A stretch of DNA of 64,000 nt from Plumapathes pennacea (Eukaryota; Cnidaria; Anthozoa; Antipatharia; Myriopathidae). The first letter of the stretch is position 1. Each line of letters starts with the position of its first letter. This document shows positions 46,647-59,404 of this stretch, in pieces. The translations under genes were made by a program, and so were the position numbers. The DNA is taken from NCBI GenBank assembly GCA_964036295.1, contig OZ038466.1:13798001-13862000 (forward strand). Direction: 5' to 3'. The notes beneath the pieces were generated by a model. It made no database searches. It had not been told where the DNA came from and was given only the letters and a program-made list of their open reading frames with translations.

Positions 46647-47080
46647 TAGCTAGTTTAGTTCCAGTTCAAAAACTAAAATTTTAAGGATATTTTCATTTTC
46701 TACACAGAACAATCCGATCACCCCAATTGATTTAACGGAAACATGACCAATACAGCTGAAACCCTTAGATGGAAACGTAACTGTTACACGGGAATAATGG
46801 AACGGAAACATTGCAAAAACGAATGACTCCGTTTACGACGCTTTCACAGAAACGGAAACACAAGAAACCCAAGTTCTTCTCATTCTTAACTTGTGTGAAA
46901 CAAATGACATGTTATCTCAAGCCCATTCCAAGTGTTAATAAACTATCCTGTATAATATCTGGTCGGAGCAATATGGCGGCAACTTTTGAAGCTCTCCCAA
47001 CTTAGCTTCAATTTGTCATTTTCGACGCCAGTTAATGTTCATTATTTTGTGTATTTTGTGAATTCTGTCTTATTTCAACC

Positions 47081-47844
47081 ATGGGTTCAAACAATATTAC
47101 ATCGGAGGACCTTCGAGCAATATTAGATGAAAATTGGCCCCGTTAAAATCGGAACTGAGAGAAAAGATGAGAGAAACAACTTCGTTCCTCGAGGAAGCGA
47201 ATACCAAGTACGAATAGGTTATAGGCAAGTTTACCCAGCATGAGAAGGAGAGAAAGGAGGTAATTGCCGAGAATAAGATTCTCAAATCGGCTGTGCAAAC
47301 TTTGGAAGAGCATTAGAAAACACTCCAGAATGCTTGCAATGACATGGAACAATACTCGAGAAGAGAATGCCTTGAGATCCAGGGCATTCCAGTCACAAAA
47401 CCTGAAAATACCAGTGGGATCGTGATGAAAGTCGGTGAACTGATCGGTATGGAGGAGTTAAAAGAAGATGATATCTCGGTAAGTCACCGCTTACCGAGGG
47501 GCAAAAACTACAAAGGCAAAAGATCGGAGCCAGCCATTATTGTCAAGTTCGTTCGGCGAGACATCAAAGAAAGATTTTACAAGGCACGTAAAGAGCTCAA
47601 AAAATTTACAACTCAAGATCTTGGTTTCTCTTCAAAGAACAACATCTACATCAACGAGAGCCTGACCGAAAGGAACAAGCAACTCTTCAGCAACTCTGTG
47701 AAAGTTAAGGAGGAGCTGAAATACTCCTACATCTGGTCCTCAAATGGCAAAATCTACCTACGGAAAGATCAGGATAGCCCTGCCATCCCAATCAATAGCA
47801 AAGATGAGCTGATCAAGCTTCAAGCTAGAGCTGCTGGATACTAG
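47081..47844 (+). pseudogene. LINE ORF1
   Basis: Starts at an ATG in good context (ACCATGGG). A frame change at about 47135 leads into a coiled coil with in-frame TAGs near 47217 and 47313. From 47344 the RRM-like core is intact (MEQYSRRECLEIQGIP...AIIVKFVRRDIKERFY...INESLTERNKQLF). It is an RNA-binding chaperone for the LINE RNA, and very similar in layout to the ORF at 30257-30946. Confidence 0.75.
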
Positions 47845-47883
47845 AGATACTGTAACTATGATAAGTATGACTTTATTTGATAC

Positions 47884-50800
47884 ATGACTAATAATCTAAA
47901 CACAAGCCCCTCATGTTTAGGGGCCAATCATGACAATATTCAAGACAGGATCATTGAGTTTAATAATTTGCCTTTTCTTAACATTACTTCACCAGTTTCT
48001 AATATTCCTCACCTCACAAATCTTGATATTGACTTGCACATGCCTACTGACAATAATTTCGGTTATTATTCTATGCAAGATTTCAACAGTAGCAATGATA
48101 TAATTGAATGCTCATCAAATCCTAAGGCTTTTTCTGCATTACACTGCAATATAAGAAGCCTGTCAGCCAACTTTGATTGTCTCCTTAATATGCTACATGG
48201 ACTAAATTTCTCATTTCCTTTGATTGGAATCTCAGAAACAAAATTCTTAAAGGATAAGGATATTTTATCAAATGTCAACATAGCAGGATATGACCTAATT
48301 TCTGAGCCCAGTCTCTCCAATGCAGGAGGAGTTGCATTTTATATAAAAAATAATTATCGCTATACCATTAGATCTGAACTAACAACTTCTAATCCCAACC
48401 TTGAAGCCCTTTGGATTGAAATTGTTGCAGAAGGGCAACCAAATCTGATCTGTGGAATAGTATATAGACACCCAAACAGTAAACTGGATAACTTTATTGA
48501 TTATATGAACACCACAATTGAAAACATACACCAGGAAAACAAACTTTGCTTAATTATGGGAGACTTTAATATTGATTTTTTAAAAATTGACTCTCACACT
48601 GGCTCAGACAATTTTATTAACAGCCTTGGCTCTTTCTTTTTCCAACCACAGATCTTTCAGCCAACAAGAATCACTGACCATTCTGCTACACTGATTGACA
48701 ACATTTTTTTCAATTCTATTGAACATTTCATTATCAGTCTGGTCTATGAATTACCTGGTCTATGAATTAACAGACCATCTACCTAATTTTATTATTTTCA
48801 ATAAATTTACAGCTCTTTCTTCCAATGTTAAAGTATACAAAAGAGACTACTCTAGATTTAGTGAGACAGAACTGATTGATGAAGTGAGATCAGTCAACTG
48901 GCAAACAGTATTTAAGAACAATTCTGACCCATCTGTTATGTTTGACTCCTTCTATAATAAAATTTCTCAAATTATAGATAAGCATATCCCCACTAGACAG
49001 CTGTCTAGAAGAGAATTAAAATTTAAATCCAAACCATGGATAACACCTGCCATAAAAGTATCAATTCGTGTTAAAAATAATTTATATAAAAAATATCTGA
49101 GAACAAAATCTACATATTATCATTGCAAGTTTAAGTATTATAGAAACAAACTTAATCATTTATTAAAAGCTAGTAAAAGGTCATACTATAATAACTATTT
49201 TCTGGAGAACATCAACAACACCAAGCGAGTATGGAATGGAATTAAAGAAATAGTGCATTTTAAACCTAAGACAAATCAGAAAATTTATAAAATCATCGAA
49301 GATAATATTGAAATAACTGATCCAAAAATGATAGCTAATGCTTTTAATAGCTACTTCACTAATATAGGAAATAACTTAGCTAATCAGATTCCAAATGTTC
49401 AGAAATCCCCTCTAGATTATCTAAAATCACTATCATGTAACAGCTTTTATAAATTTTTCCAGTTACTGCTAATGAAATTGAAACTGAAATTTCTAATCTT
49501 AACACAGATAAAGCAACTGGACCATATAGTATACCAATTCATGTTCTTAAAATCCTAAAAGGTGTAATATCTAAACCCTTGGAAATTTTGTTTAATATAT
49601 CCATTTCTCTTGGAATAGTACCTAAAAGCCTTAAATTAGCTAATGTAATCCCAGTCTATAAAAAGGGTCCTCAGACTGACTTATGTAATTATCGTCCTTT
49701 TTTCCTTACTCTCAATCTTCAATAAGAGAAGAAAAACATCTTTTATGATAAGCAATTTGGCTTTCGTTCTAAGCATTCTACTGATCATGCTATCCTAAGC
49801 ATAATTGATAAGATTCAAACTGCAATTGATAAACGTGACTTTTCATGCGGGATCTTTCTTGATTTCAGCAAGGCATTTGACACGGTGAATCATAAAATTT
49901 TAATTAGAAAACTTGATTATTATGGTGTAAGAGGAATAGCAAAGAATTGGTTTACCTCATATCTCAGTAATCGGCAACAAACTGTTACTATTAATGGCGT
50001 AACCTCTCATCCGATGACTCTTTCATGTGGCGTTCCTCAAGGATCTGTCCTTGGCCCAATTTTGTTTCTGCTTTACATTAATGATTTTCATCTCTGTTCA
50101 TCACTCTTTGAATTTTACCTTTTTGCTGATGATGCTAATCTCTTTTATTGTAATAAAAATATTTACACAATGCAACACAATATTAATTCTGAATTAACCA
50201 ATGTTCATACTTGGCTCTGTTCTAACAAGCTTTCACTTAATATTAACAAATCTAATTTTGTTATTTTTCACCCCCCACAGAAAAAGATTACTGCTAATTT
50301 TGTATTGAAATTGAATAATAAAAATTTAAAACAAGAACAGTGCATAAAATACCTTGGTATCTTCATTGATTCAAATTTATCATGGAAACCTCATATTGAG
50401 TATATTGCTAAAAAAATCAGAATTCACTATTTTGTTGACACTAATATTCTTACCAATCTTTATTATGCCCTCATTTATCCATTTTTAATTTATGGGTTAA
50501 TTGCCTGGGGCAATACCTATCCAACTACTCACCATCCTCTTTTTGTCTTACAGAAAAGAGCTATACGTCTCATTACATTTTCAAAATTTGATGAGCATTC
50601 AAGTCCTCTATTTAAGTTACTTAATATTATCAAACTGCATGATCTTGTGACACTTCATATAGCAATTTTTATGTTCAAATTTCATAATCAGCTATTACCT
50701 TCTGTTTTTAATACCTTTTTTACTGCTGTTAACCATATTCATAAGTATAACACAAGATCTGCAGCTAGAAAATCATATTACCTTCCAAGAGCAAGAACAA

Positions 50801-50928
50801 ATTATGGTAAATTCAATATAAGATTTCAAGGACCAAAGATTTGGAACTCCATTGCAGAACATGTCAAATCTCCTTCTCTCAGGCAATTTAAGAAAAATCT
50901 CAAAAACGAATTTCTTAAATCATATTGA
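47884..50928 (+). pseudogene. LINE ORF2: endonuclease and reverse transcriptase
   Basis: The AP-like endonuclease spans 47884-48760 (HCNIRSLSANF, IGISETKF, YRHPNS, IMGDFNIDFL). The RT follows: GVPQGSVLGPILFLLYIND (motifs 3-4), FADDANLF (catalytic YADD-type box), KYLGIFID, and the LINE C-terminus PRARTNYGKFNIRFQGPKIW. Breaks: a 16-bp tandem duplication at about 48740-48770 shifting the frame, a frame change near 49458, and a short deletion plus TAA near 49720 that removes the segment before YDKQFGF. ORF2 nicks target DNA and copies the LINE RNA in place; this copy cannot. Confidence 0.85.
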
Positions 50929-50969
50929 TGACTCGAACCACTCTCTCTAACTTGCTCTTTGAACAATAT

Positions 50970-51090
50970 ATCTGTTTATTTATTTATTTATTTATTCATT
51001 CATCTATTTATTTATTTATTTATTTATTTGTGTGGTGTAAATTGTGTGTGCGTGTGCGTGTGTGTGTGTGCTTGTGTGTGCGTCATAGTA
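50970..51090. repeat. (TTTA)n and (GT)n low-complexity run
   Basis: TTTA tetramers at 50970-51030, then a GT-rich run at 51040-51085, in the 3' region of the LINE. Confidence 0.9.
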
Positions 51091-51344
51091 CGTGTACCTC
51101 CGACATAACGAGCAAGAAATCTTATCTGTAGTCCGGCTCCCTGGCACTTTTAGCTTTACAGTTATTACAGGGAGCCAGTACCCCTAATATTGTTAAATTT
51201 TTGTTTTTTTTATTATATATATGCGTAGTTATGGTATGCACAGTATGCTCTATGGGTACAATAAAGTGTTGTTGTTGTTGTTGTATCTTCCTTTTTTATT
51301 TCACACGGACTAAAATTGTTAGTAAACTAAACCTTGTGCATGGC

Positions 51345-51357
51345 AATAATAATAATA

Positions 51358-51397
<40 letters not shown>

Positions 51398-51398
51398 T
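51345..51398. repeat. (AAT)n microsatellite
   Basis: An AAT triplet run with rare interruptions, just past the LINE end. Confidence 0.95.
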
Positions 51399-51743
51399 AT
51401 ATAATAGTATAATATGCTGTGTGTATATCCATATATTAAAGAAATTGTGTAAAACCAATTGTGGTACAAAACTGTATGGTTTTCTTGTAACAGACATACA
51501 AGCAATGTTAAGAGTTTTAACTCAATGCTTTTGAAGTATGCTCCCAAGAGGATCGGATTTTCGAGTAGTGTATTACTGAACTTGACAATATATGTAATAA
51601 GTCTCCCTCTACACGGTCAATTTTTGAAATAACCAACCCCTCCCCCATAAGGGCTTTACGGTATTTAGCTTTGACGCATTTCAAATCATGTGCTCATACC
51701 CCAATGAGCAAGTCGGAGTAGAGTGCAGTCCTACTAATATGTA

Positions 51744-52134
51744 ATGCATAAGCTCACTTTTCTTGCATTGCACTTTTCATGTGGGTATGAAGCATTCACA
51801 GGAAGAGTTCTAGCTGCCTTGGATCAGGACTTCCATGCCTTCAGAGGAAATGCGCAGGGCCAGTACAAGAACGTTTACAGTAAGCGGTCTAAGAACTGGC
51901 ACGTTGTTCCTGTAAAAAGAAAGCAAGGAATACAAGTACTTGAATGTCCTATTCAGTGAAATTCCAAGGAGAAGAGTGGATGATGGGGACTCCATTGACC
52001 GACACATTGGGATCTCTGCTTCACATCCTAGTATCCTGACCAAAACGACAGCAATGAAAGAACCTCCTGCTACTACAGATCTGATTGCAGACAAGCTTTC
52101 TCGATTTAAAGGAAAAGGGAAGGCTGCATCTTGA
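51744..52134 (+). pseudogene. C-terminal fragment of a multicopy transposon-type protein, unnamed
   Basis: The first part reads EAFTGRVLAALDQDFHAF...YSKRSKNWHVVPVKRKQ; after a frame change near 51935 it continues YLNVLFSEIPRRRVDDG...ATTDLIADKLSRFKGK. I recall this end in a large cnidarian/mollusc family of uncharacterised, probably transposon-encoded proteins, but cannot name it. No catalytic part is present. Confidence 0.4.
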
Positions 52135-52284
52135 GTGATGGGTGTAGGATAAAAAAGGGAATCTTTCTTTTGTTTGGCTCAAGTACCCTAAATACAGATC
52201 ATTTGTTTCAAATTTTGGCTGAGAATTGAGGCACTTATATTCGAGGGGGTGGGGAGTGCTTATTTAATTCTTCTAAATTGTGGC

Positions 52285-53366
52285 CAGATGGTCATTATAT
52301 TACATAAACGACCTGCCTAATTTCTTTAATATTCTACTGCACGCATGTACGCTGATGACACCAATCTCACAATAGCTTGCACTTCATCGACTGAAATGGA
52401 AGCTAAACTAAATATCGACCTCAATAATATTCGTAAATGGCTACTCGCAAACAGATTAAGTCTGAACATTGCCAAGACCGAATTTATGCTGATCACATCA
52501 CGTCAGAAATACGCTTCAATGGCTGCATATCCAAAAGTCAAAATTGACAATAACTTCATCTCCAAGGTCCCTGTGAGTAAATCTCTTGGCCTACAAATCG
52601 ATAACGCACTTTCGTGGAACGAACATATCCATTATATTTCAAAGGTGTCTTCAGTGATCTGCGTGATAAAAAGAATTAGACCCTACGTCAATCAGTCAAC
52701 TTTATTTTCAATGTATCACTCCTGGATTCAACCCCACTTTGATTATTGCAGTGAAGTATGGGGTGATATAGGCGTAGTTTTAGCTAATAAATTACAAAAA
52801 TTACAAAACAGGGCAGCAAGAAAAATCACGTCTTCCCCATTCGACACTTGTTCACAAGAATTATTAAACTCGCTCAATTGGGATAACCTACGCACTCACA
52901 GCGAGAAATCTAAGGCACAGCTCATCTTCAAAATTGTTAATGATATGGTTCCTGAATACTTGAAGTCTAAATTCACGAAATTACCAAATGTAACTAGACA
53001 CGATTTAAGAGGTATGACCTCTAAACTGTTCGTTCCCAAACCGCGAACAAACTACGGGAAGAACAGAATAAGTTACAGTGGGGCGATTCTGTGGAACCGT
53101 CTCCCGAAATCAGAGCTTGCAACTCTATAAGTAATTTCAGAACCAAACTAAAGCAACTACCGTCCTGCTTCTTTGACAACTTTTCAGTTCACTACCTACA
53201 CGTTAGGTAGATTGCATGCTATCAAACTCTTGTATAGTTAAAACCATACTTTAATAGTGATTTGTAAATACATTTTAGCCACACGGCTTTCATGTAAAGC
53301 AGTTGAACTTTGTAACTGATGGAACTACCGTGTATAAATAAAAGTTATTCATTTATTCATTCATAT
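52285..53366 (+). pseudogene. LINE 3' end (CR1/L2-like), 5'-truncated
   Basis: Starts inside the RT just before the catalytic box (YADDTNLTIA) and runs through LSLNIAKTEFMLI, LGLQIDNALSWNEHI and LQNRAARKITSSPF to PRTNYGKNRISYSGAILWN. The frame breaks near 53128 before the natural C-terminus. The 3' tail has ATTTATTCATTCAT. It is a different LINE subfamily from the one at 46970-51284, and shows typical 5' truncation. Confidence 0.85.
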
Positions 53367-53476
53367 TTGTAATATAACATTCACGTATAAACAAAACCAT
53401 AATACATGTAAATAATTTTACAGTTCACTTCCTGGCAAGCACCCCTTGGGTTTGGTCAACAAGGGGGGACTACTGG

Positions 53477-54498
53477 TTAGAAAGTATCCTTCCTCAGCCC
53501 GTATCTAGTTTTATTACCTTTTGAAGTCCATGTATATGCCATACTGAGAAGGTATGCCCTTCTGATAACTGCTACAGCACCAGCTTGGCAAACTTTTCTA
53601 TTCCCCTTGCCAAGTTTTCCAAATCTCCATAGAATATACTGCCTGTATGCAGCCTTTCTATAACTATTAGATTCATAGTCAGGCTCTTCCGCCCTGGTGT
53701 CACACCTTGCCCTAATGGCAATCAACAACACCTCTTGGTCAAGGCAAATATTCTGGAACAGTTCATATTATGTCACACACACACGCTTTCCACAATATTT
53801 ATCTTCTTCTGGTGAAGGCATGGGTCTGCATACCTCACAAACATACCACTCTGGTGTGTCATTACACTCTCAAATGGAAAATCAGATTCATGGTCTCCAT
53901 CCCCTCCTACCATGTTCTTCGCAAAATCCAAACTTCCTTTACCACAGCTCAACAACTCCAGAAGGCATCTTTCTCTTGTGGTGTAAGTGTTCTGATTAAT
54001 GCCTAACAGTAATGATAGATAATGTAATTATGGTGTGGGTCCGAGAAATAGGAAATTCCATGCCACTACAGGTGAGAGATATGGCAAGGACTAACAAATA
54101 AACGTTACATGCGATCCCCATTAAAGTGTGCTTCATAGATTTTTTAGAATATTGTGTATAAAATATCGAGTGGTATAGCAATTTTGTCCAGTGTACCTTC
54201 GTTGTCACTGCTGCAAAGAAACGGGAACATCGATAGATATATATCAATGTGTAACGACTGAAGTCCAATTTCTTACCCCTATTTCGTGTATTGATTTTTC
54301 TACGGCCGCTTGATGCCTTTCAAATGCACTGCCAGTTTGTTGTGGCGTGAAATTCACACTTGCTGGACTTTGCTTGTTTGTGCAGCATTTACCCTCCTGT
54401 CCACACTCGCATTGTGTTGAGCATGATATGCCGTTGTCACGGCAAGCACAGCCCCTTGTCTTTCCAGATTTCCTCCTGCATGTGTTTTTGCAGTGACA
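53477..54498 (-). pseudogene. CXC cysteine-rich + P2X7 intracellular-domain-like protein
   Basis: Two minus-strand exons: about 54498-54277 (donor GTAAGA) and 53991-53477 (acceptor TAATCAG), joined in phase 0. Exon 1 is Cys-rich (CHCKNTCRR...GCACRDNGISCSTQCECG...KCC), like a tesmin/CXC zinc motif. Exon 2 has WYVCEVCRPMPSPEEDKYC and the P2RX7_C hallmark SYRKAAYRQYILWRFGKLGK with further CxC pairs. Breaks: a frame change near 53858 and an in-frame TAA in CVT*YELFQN. In vertebrates this zinc-binding module is the C-terminal ballast of the P2X7 channel. In cnidarians it occurs, as I recall, in many soluble proteins without the channel; no membrane segment is seen here. The exon 1 start is unclear, since a TAA lies just upstream in frame. 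Confidence 0.6.
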
Positions 54499-54820
54499 AA
54501 TTTAAAACTTTGAGAGGCGGATACATTTTGGTGCAGTCGAAGGAGAATGACTCACATGAGAATATCGAAAATTACCGGCCCTAAGTTACCAACAACTAAG
54601 TTAATTGTTAGCTGTTTAATGGAACTCCACTTAGAATTCATACAATCAGGTAATTCGTGAAGAAAGCAAATCAAATGTATCAACACTTTACTGTACTCAC
54701 GGTTCGGTCTGCCATTGGTGAACTTGCCAGTGACCCAGAGAATGAAGGATCCGCCGTAGGGGACACCACCGGGGATCCATAGCAGTTGACATTAGCGTAA
54801 TTGAATATGGCATCCATTTA
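54499..54820. other. 5' flank of the CXC/P2X7-C gene
   Basis: No exon or repeat I can support. Confidence 0.3.
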
Positions 54821-54821
54821 C

Positions 54822-55480
54822 TAGAAATACGATAATCGCTCCGTAGTGGGTTTTCGAAAAGCGGGTTTCTTGTTTATTTTCTGCTTGGAAATTATTTTAA
54901 AATCTTTTTACAAACCTATGGCGACGTCAGCAGTTGGCCGCTAAAAAAAATATTTGTCGCACGAAGTCTGGTTTAGCTCAGGAAACGTGCACAGTCTGGA
55001 CGTTTTCGTGGACACTAGCTGAACTCCAAAATTCGCCGAGACAACTTTTACACGCAACTACAGAATACTCCCGATACCCTCAAGCCAAGAAAAGCGCAAC
55101 TAGAATTGACTCGATCAGTTTTGCCCAGTCAGCAAAGTCGGTCTTCACTATCGGAATTTTTATAATTTTCAAGAAAAGTCGCGATTACTCCAACCAAGTA
55201 CATACGTGTATGGTTTTTTTACTTTATCAATTTAATACGCTTCTTCGAGGGTAACAAATTTAGAACTGTCAAAGCGAGAGTCGCTTGTTTGTATGCTTTG
55301 AAGTCTCGGAATGTGGTGAATTTTGGCAAGGATTCACTTTTGAACCGACAGCAACCTTTCAAACCGCGTTTGATGAATTTAAAATCTTTGACAGAAAAAA
55401 AGAAATTAAGTCACTAAATAATGTTAAGTCCGATTGTGTTGAGCGAGCAAACCCGGTCACTAAATAATACAAGGTCTGAT
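54822..55480 (+). repeat. Repeat family D, copy 1
   Basis: Matches 63218-63850 in the same orientation, starting CTAGAAATACGATAATCGC. Shared blocks: TTTTACACGCAACTACAGAA, GTTTGATGAATTTAAAATCT / GTTTGACGAATTTAAAATCT. Short reading frames (FDEFKIFDRKK) are shared by both copies but are not recognised. Confidence 0.75.
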
Positions 55481-56125
55481 TGCGTTGAGCGAGCAAACTC
55501 GGTCACTCATAGACAACAATACACATAAATAGACTAATTATTTAATTTGGAAAGCATGGCCCCTGGCCGGGTATTTTCTACTTTAGTAGCCTTCAGAAAG
55601 CGAGAGCACTTCAACCCGATTACATTTCATCCTTAAATACAGTGTGCTAACAAACACGGCGAGAAAAGCTTCACAGCATTTCCATGTGTCAGACTGTCAG
55701 CAAAATTATGCAAAAATGTCAGGAATCGGACTACACAATCTTGCTCGAAGGATGTTTGAAACGCGGAAAGATCCTACTTGGCCTTCATCATTAAGTTACC
55801 GGGGCATCAAATGACAAAATATACGGCGATTGTTAAAATACCGTAATGATAACACGACGCGTATGTAATTTTTCAAAATTCACCGGTTCCTGAAAGCCAT
55901 AGTTTTTGGTCTTTTCCAACAAAGGAAATAAAACCCAAAACACTATTGTTTACGTCTTCAATGATTTCAAAATACACTGTATAGAGCAGTCCTCGTACAG
56001 TAGTACGAAAATTCCACTTTCCATTGTATGGTGCGTCGTCATCTTGTCAAAACTTGGATTCTGAAAACGACAATCCTGTTATTGTAAAAAGTAAAATTTG
56101 CCACGGCGATTGTTCCATTTCCACC
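55481..56125. other. No recognisable gene
   Basis: A short repeat of TTGAGCGAGCAAAC occurs at 55438 and 55480. Otherwise no feature. Confidence 0.3.
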
Positions 56126-56330
56126 TAGTCGGGGAGCTAGACCTCAAAGTCAATATTTAACGAGTTTGTTCAACCCACCCCACAGTAAAGGTTTGATAAC
56201 GGATTCTGATAGAGTGAACCCTCCTGATTAACATTAGGTACGTTGTACTCTCGGATTGTGGTATCAGTTTTGAGTTAAGGCGATGTTTTTGTCGACGACT
56301 GGAAGTCCAGCATGGAAAAGAGGCTGATCT
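56126..56330 (+). repeat. Left TIR of the Academ-like element
   Basis: Inverted copy of 59405-59609, ending near GGAAGTCCAGCATGGAAA. Confidence 0.85.
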
Positions 56331-56874
56331 TAAACGTTTGAAATCCACTCTAAAGCGCAATTATACGCATTAAAATGCTACAACATCAAAGATATGCATA
56401 AAATTACTGTTGATAAATAGATTTCACCTTCAGAATGAATCATGAATGATTTTGGGAGACAAAAAAGAGAGCAAGTTAGTCATTAGCCTGTAAGTCGATA
56501 CAATTTGTTCTTTATTGTTCTTTTATACAACTTGAAATAGTGCAAAACTGCACATTTTTATACAAAACAGCTTGCTGTTAACTTATTGCATCAATTCTGA
56601 GCTTGTCTGAAGGATTTTTGTGTATCTTTACTAGTATGTGCACTGATTTTCATGGCAACATAGCCGAGCCTCGTTTCCATGCAGAAGAGTAGATTCAAAA
56701 TCATTGATGGATAGCAAGTTTGCTATTCTCTTAAACTTTGACCGGTAAGTGTTGAAATAATTTGTAAGTAAACCAAACATAGTTTGTATAAGTTACAAAT
56801 AAGATTCTAGGATTGAAAAACAACCCTTACACCGTGACTTTTTTGCAAAGTCAGAATAAGAAATTGTTCATTGG

Positions 56875-59191
56875 TTGAATGTGGATCTCGTGGACAAAAT
56901 GAAGTCGTTTAATCTTGCGCTAAGGCATCCGGACGTATACAGGCAGTTCATGAATGGAGAGCATGCCATAAATCGTTCAAGTGAACCCTTGCGAAAGTCT
57001 GGACTGATATGGCGTTGGAACAATCCATCAATTTTGTACTCTAAGTCTCAGGGAGGCATTGTTGGGATCACCCAAAATGCGGACATGTTACAGAGATGGT
57101 TTCTGACGAGCCACGAGAGAGCAGCAATCACCACTGCAGTCAAGCAGATGTGTGGAATTGGCCGTGATCCTGACAGAGTTGGTAGCCACACGCACAAGGA
57201 AGCAGCCCCAGAACAGTTCAACGGACGAGAAAGATGTGCAAGCGCTAGTTGGTTGCTTCCAGTCAGGCCTCGTGAAAAATCCTTTCTCTGAATAAAGCAA
57301 CGTTTTATTGAACATTGCAACTGATGTTGTGTTACCGACTGAAGTAGCTGAGACATTGGCGACAAGCTTCGAGCAAGTACGGCAGCCGATGAATAGTTTC
57401 ATTCAAGAACGCCTGAATTCTAACGATGCCAGTTTCTAGAATGCTACTCCAAATCTCAAGGTCAAGACATTTGCTGCCATATCTTCAAACGAGAAGCTTG
57501 TCACCACTGCAGAAGATAGAGATCTTTTTGGAAGTTGGTAATCGTCGCAAAAGTTTGACAAGTAAACCTGCGAGAAATCCTTAGCTTTGAGCTTTCATCC
57601 GTTCCATTTTCTCCTGGCACATGCAGATGGCACTCTCAGAACAACGGCAAAAAGCGTGCTGCTCCAGATTTTGGGAAAGAAAGCGTTCGTAGAACCACAA
57701 CTTACCCGTCCGTCAGTCCCCACTGTGTGCATCATAGATGCCATGGCGTTGGTGCAGATGTTGAAATTTGCTGGAGCATCTACTTTTGGAGAGAAGGCTG
57801 CCAAGTGCTTTGAAGTACTCAACAAGGTTGTCATTGAGTGGACGTGGTCTTTGACCAATACTGGGAACTGTCTATCGGGGAGCGAAAGAAATGTGGCGAA
57901 GCAAATTTTTGGAAGTAACGATTCATGGGGAATCCACACCAGTTCCGAAGCAGTTTAACAAGTACATTACAAACGCCAAGAATAAAGTGAGTCTGGGCTT
58001 TCCTCACAGAGTGGGAAAACGGCTTCTGTAGCCAAACAACTAGCTTTTTGTTGGAGGAATGACAGACGGAACAGTAGCGTTATCCACCAAGAGCGCCCGA
58101 TGTGGTGTAGTTCCCGCTTTAAATGCTAATCACGAGAAAGTAGACACCAAAATGTTATTGCACGCCAAGCATGCCAGCCAGATACGGATGTCCTACAGCT
58201 TTGCGTTGCACACTATGAAGAGATTGGATGTAATGAGTTGTAGTTTCGTACTAGTGTCACTAAGATCGTCTGCAGTACATTCCAGCACACAAGCTTGCCG
58301 TTAGTCTTGGCCCCCAGATGTGTACAACCCTCCCTGCTTTCCCCTCGTTGACGGGATGTGATTCTATTAGTACTCTGTCAGGTATCGGCAAGAAAAAGGC
58401 ATGGAAAAACATCTTCAAGAATAACTTGCACCAGGAAAGTCTAGCCTGTGTGGGTCACGTCGACGAGGAAACAACTAAAAAATTCGAAGCCTTTGTCTCC
58501 AGCTTGTGTACAAATTCAAGGAGAGCCCCAGCTACAGCTGATGAAGCTCGTTATCTAAAGTTTAGCCAGAAATCAAAGAGTAACATTGTCCTAATGTCAA
58601 CGTTTGACAGCCTTCAGCAGTACATCTACAAACTACCAAGCGTACGTGTGGAGAAGAGCTCTGGTAGTGAGACAAGATCTACCCTCACCTGACGGTCATG
58701 GCTGGATAGTGGAAGACAATACGCTGTGCCCTGTGCTCATGACGAAGATACCTACAATCCTGGCCAAAAGTCGTGGGACACTTAGCGTTTTATCTAAAAA
58801 TTATGACATTTTCCCTCTTCCCGCCCCCCTCCCCCCTTGCAATGTTGAATGAATGTGCTCAAAGTGCACTCCCTTTAAGCAACATTGTATGGGGGGGGAG
58901 GGGGAGGACTAAGTTTCGGAAACAGGAGCCACTTTCGTTGTTCAACAAGGAGTGGTGGTGAAAACATAGCATTTTTTTAGAGTGTCCCACATACTTTTGG
59001 CCAGGATTGTAGACCAGTGAGTATTGTGGAGCTGATTAATTGCCAGTGTCTGAGGTCAGCGTGCACACGAGCACCAATGGACTGGCCTGCACTGAGGTGT
59101 GTAGCTGTATGGCTGACGAGCAGTGCTGCAACCTAATAAGGGGTGTGTTTATGACTCGGACGATCAAGATTCCGATAATTCAGATGATTAG
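56875..59191 (+). pseudogene. XPG/PIN-like nuclease with Cys-rich tail, degenerate
   Basis: Read over several frames. The N-terminal part has KSQGGIVGITQNADMLQRWF and a conserved SHERAAI. The middle has the PIN/XPG-type acidic start VCIIDAMALVQMLKF with GASTFGEKA. Then HEKVDTKMLLHAKHAS (normally E-A-D-T, an acidic site) and FPSLTGCDSISTLSGIGKKKAWK, where GCD provides another acidic residue. The end reads YQAYVWRRAL...LPSPDGHGW, then Cys pairs (NCQCLRSAC, ACTEVCSCMADEQCC) and an acidic tail with TAG at 59189-59191. Breaks include a TAG near 57438, several frame changes between 57290 and 58300, and the MITE at 58755-59009. XPG/FEN nucleases cut branched DNA. In Academ elements the protein helps transposition. 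The assignment is by recalled motifs. Confidence 0.65.
58755..59009. mobile_element. Tc1/mariner-type MITE inside the XPG-like gene
   Basis: Ends CAATCCTGGCCAAAAGT and ACTTTTGGCCAGGATTG, flanked by TA (58753-58754, 59010-59011). Inside are C-rich and G-rich inverted blocks. Removing it and one TA restores a readable codon run (KIPRPVSIVELINCQC) across the site. Confidence 0.9.
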
Positions 59192-59404
59192 GAACAAGGG
59201 AAAGTAGGAAGTAAGTTTCCAAGAGATAACCTTACTGTCTCGTTTTCATATCGGGTAACCCAAGCAGGGACTTGATAATTTTAAAGTTAACAATACGAAC
59301 CGGAAGTGGCTATATTACATAACCATCTTATGCCCGCAACTGCAAGGGGGTATCCTCTATAAAGTTCTTACACGTTTTTGTCCACCAAATCAGCGGCTAT
59401 TCCA

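Larger units (their letters stand above)
46970..51284 (+). mobile_element. CR1/L2-like non-LTR retrotransposon, near full length, dead
   Basis: A 5' leader, ORF1, ORF2 and a 3' region ending AATAAAGTG(TTG)n near 51284, a LINE-type short-repeat tail. The 5' limit is approximate. The element has many breaks in both ORFs but keeps its overall layout. Confidence 0.85.

Noticed and set aside
51201-51547. ORFs around 51.2-51.5 kb
   Set aside because: Asn or Leu runs from the AAT microsatellite.
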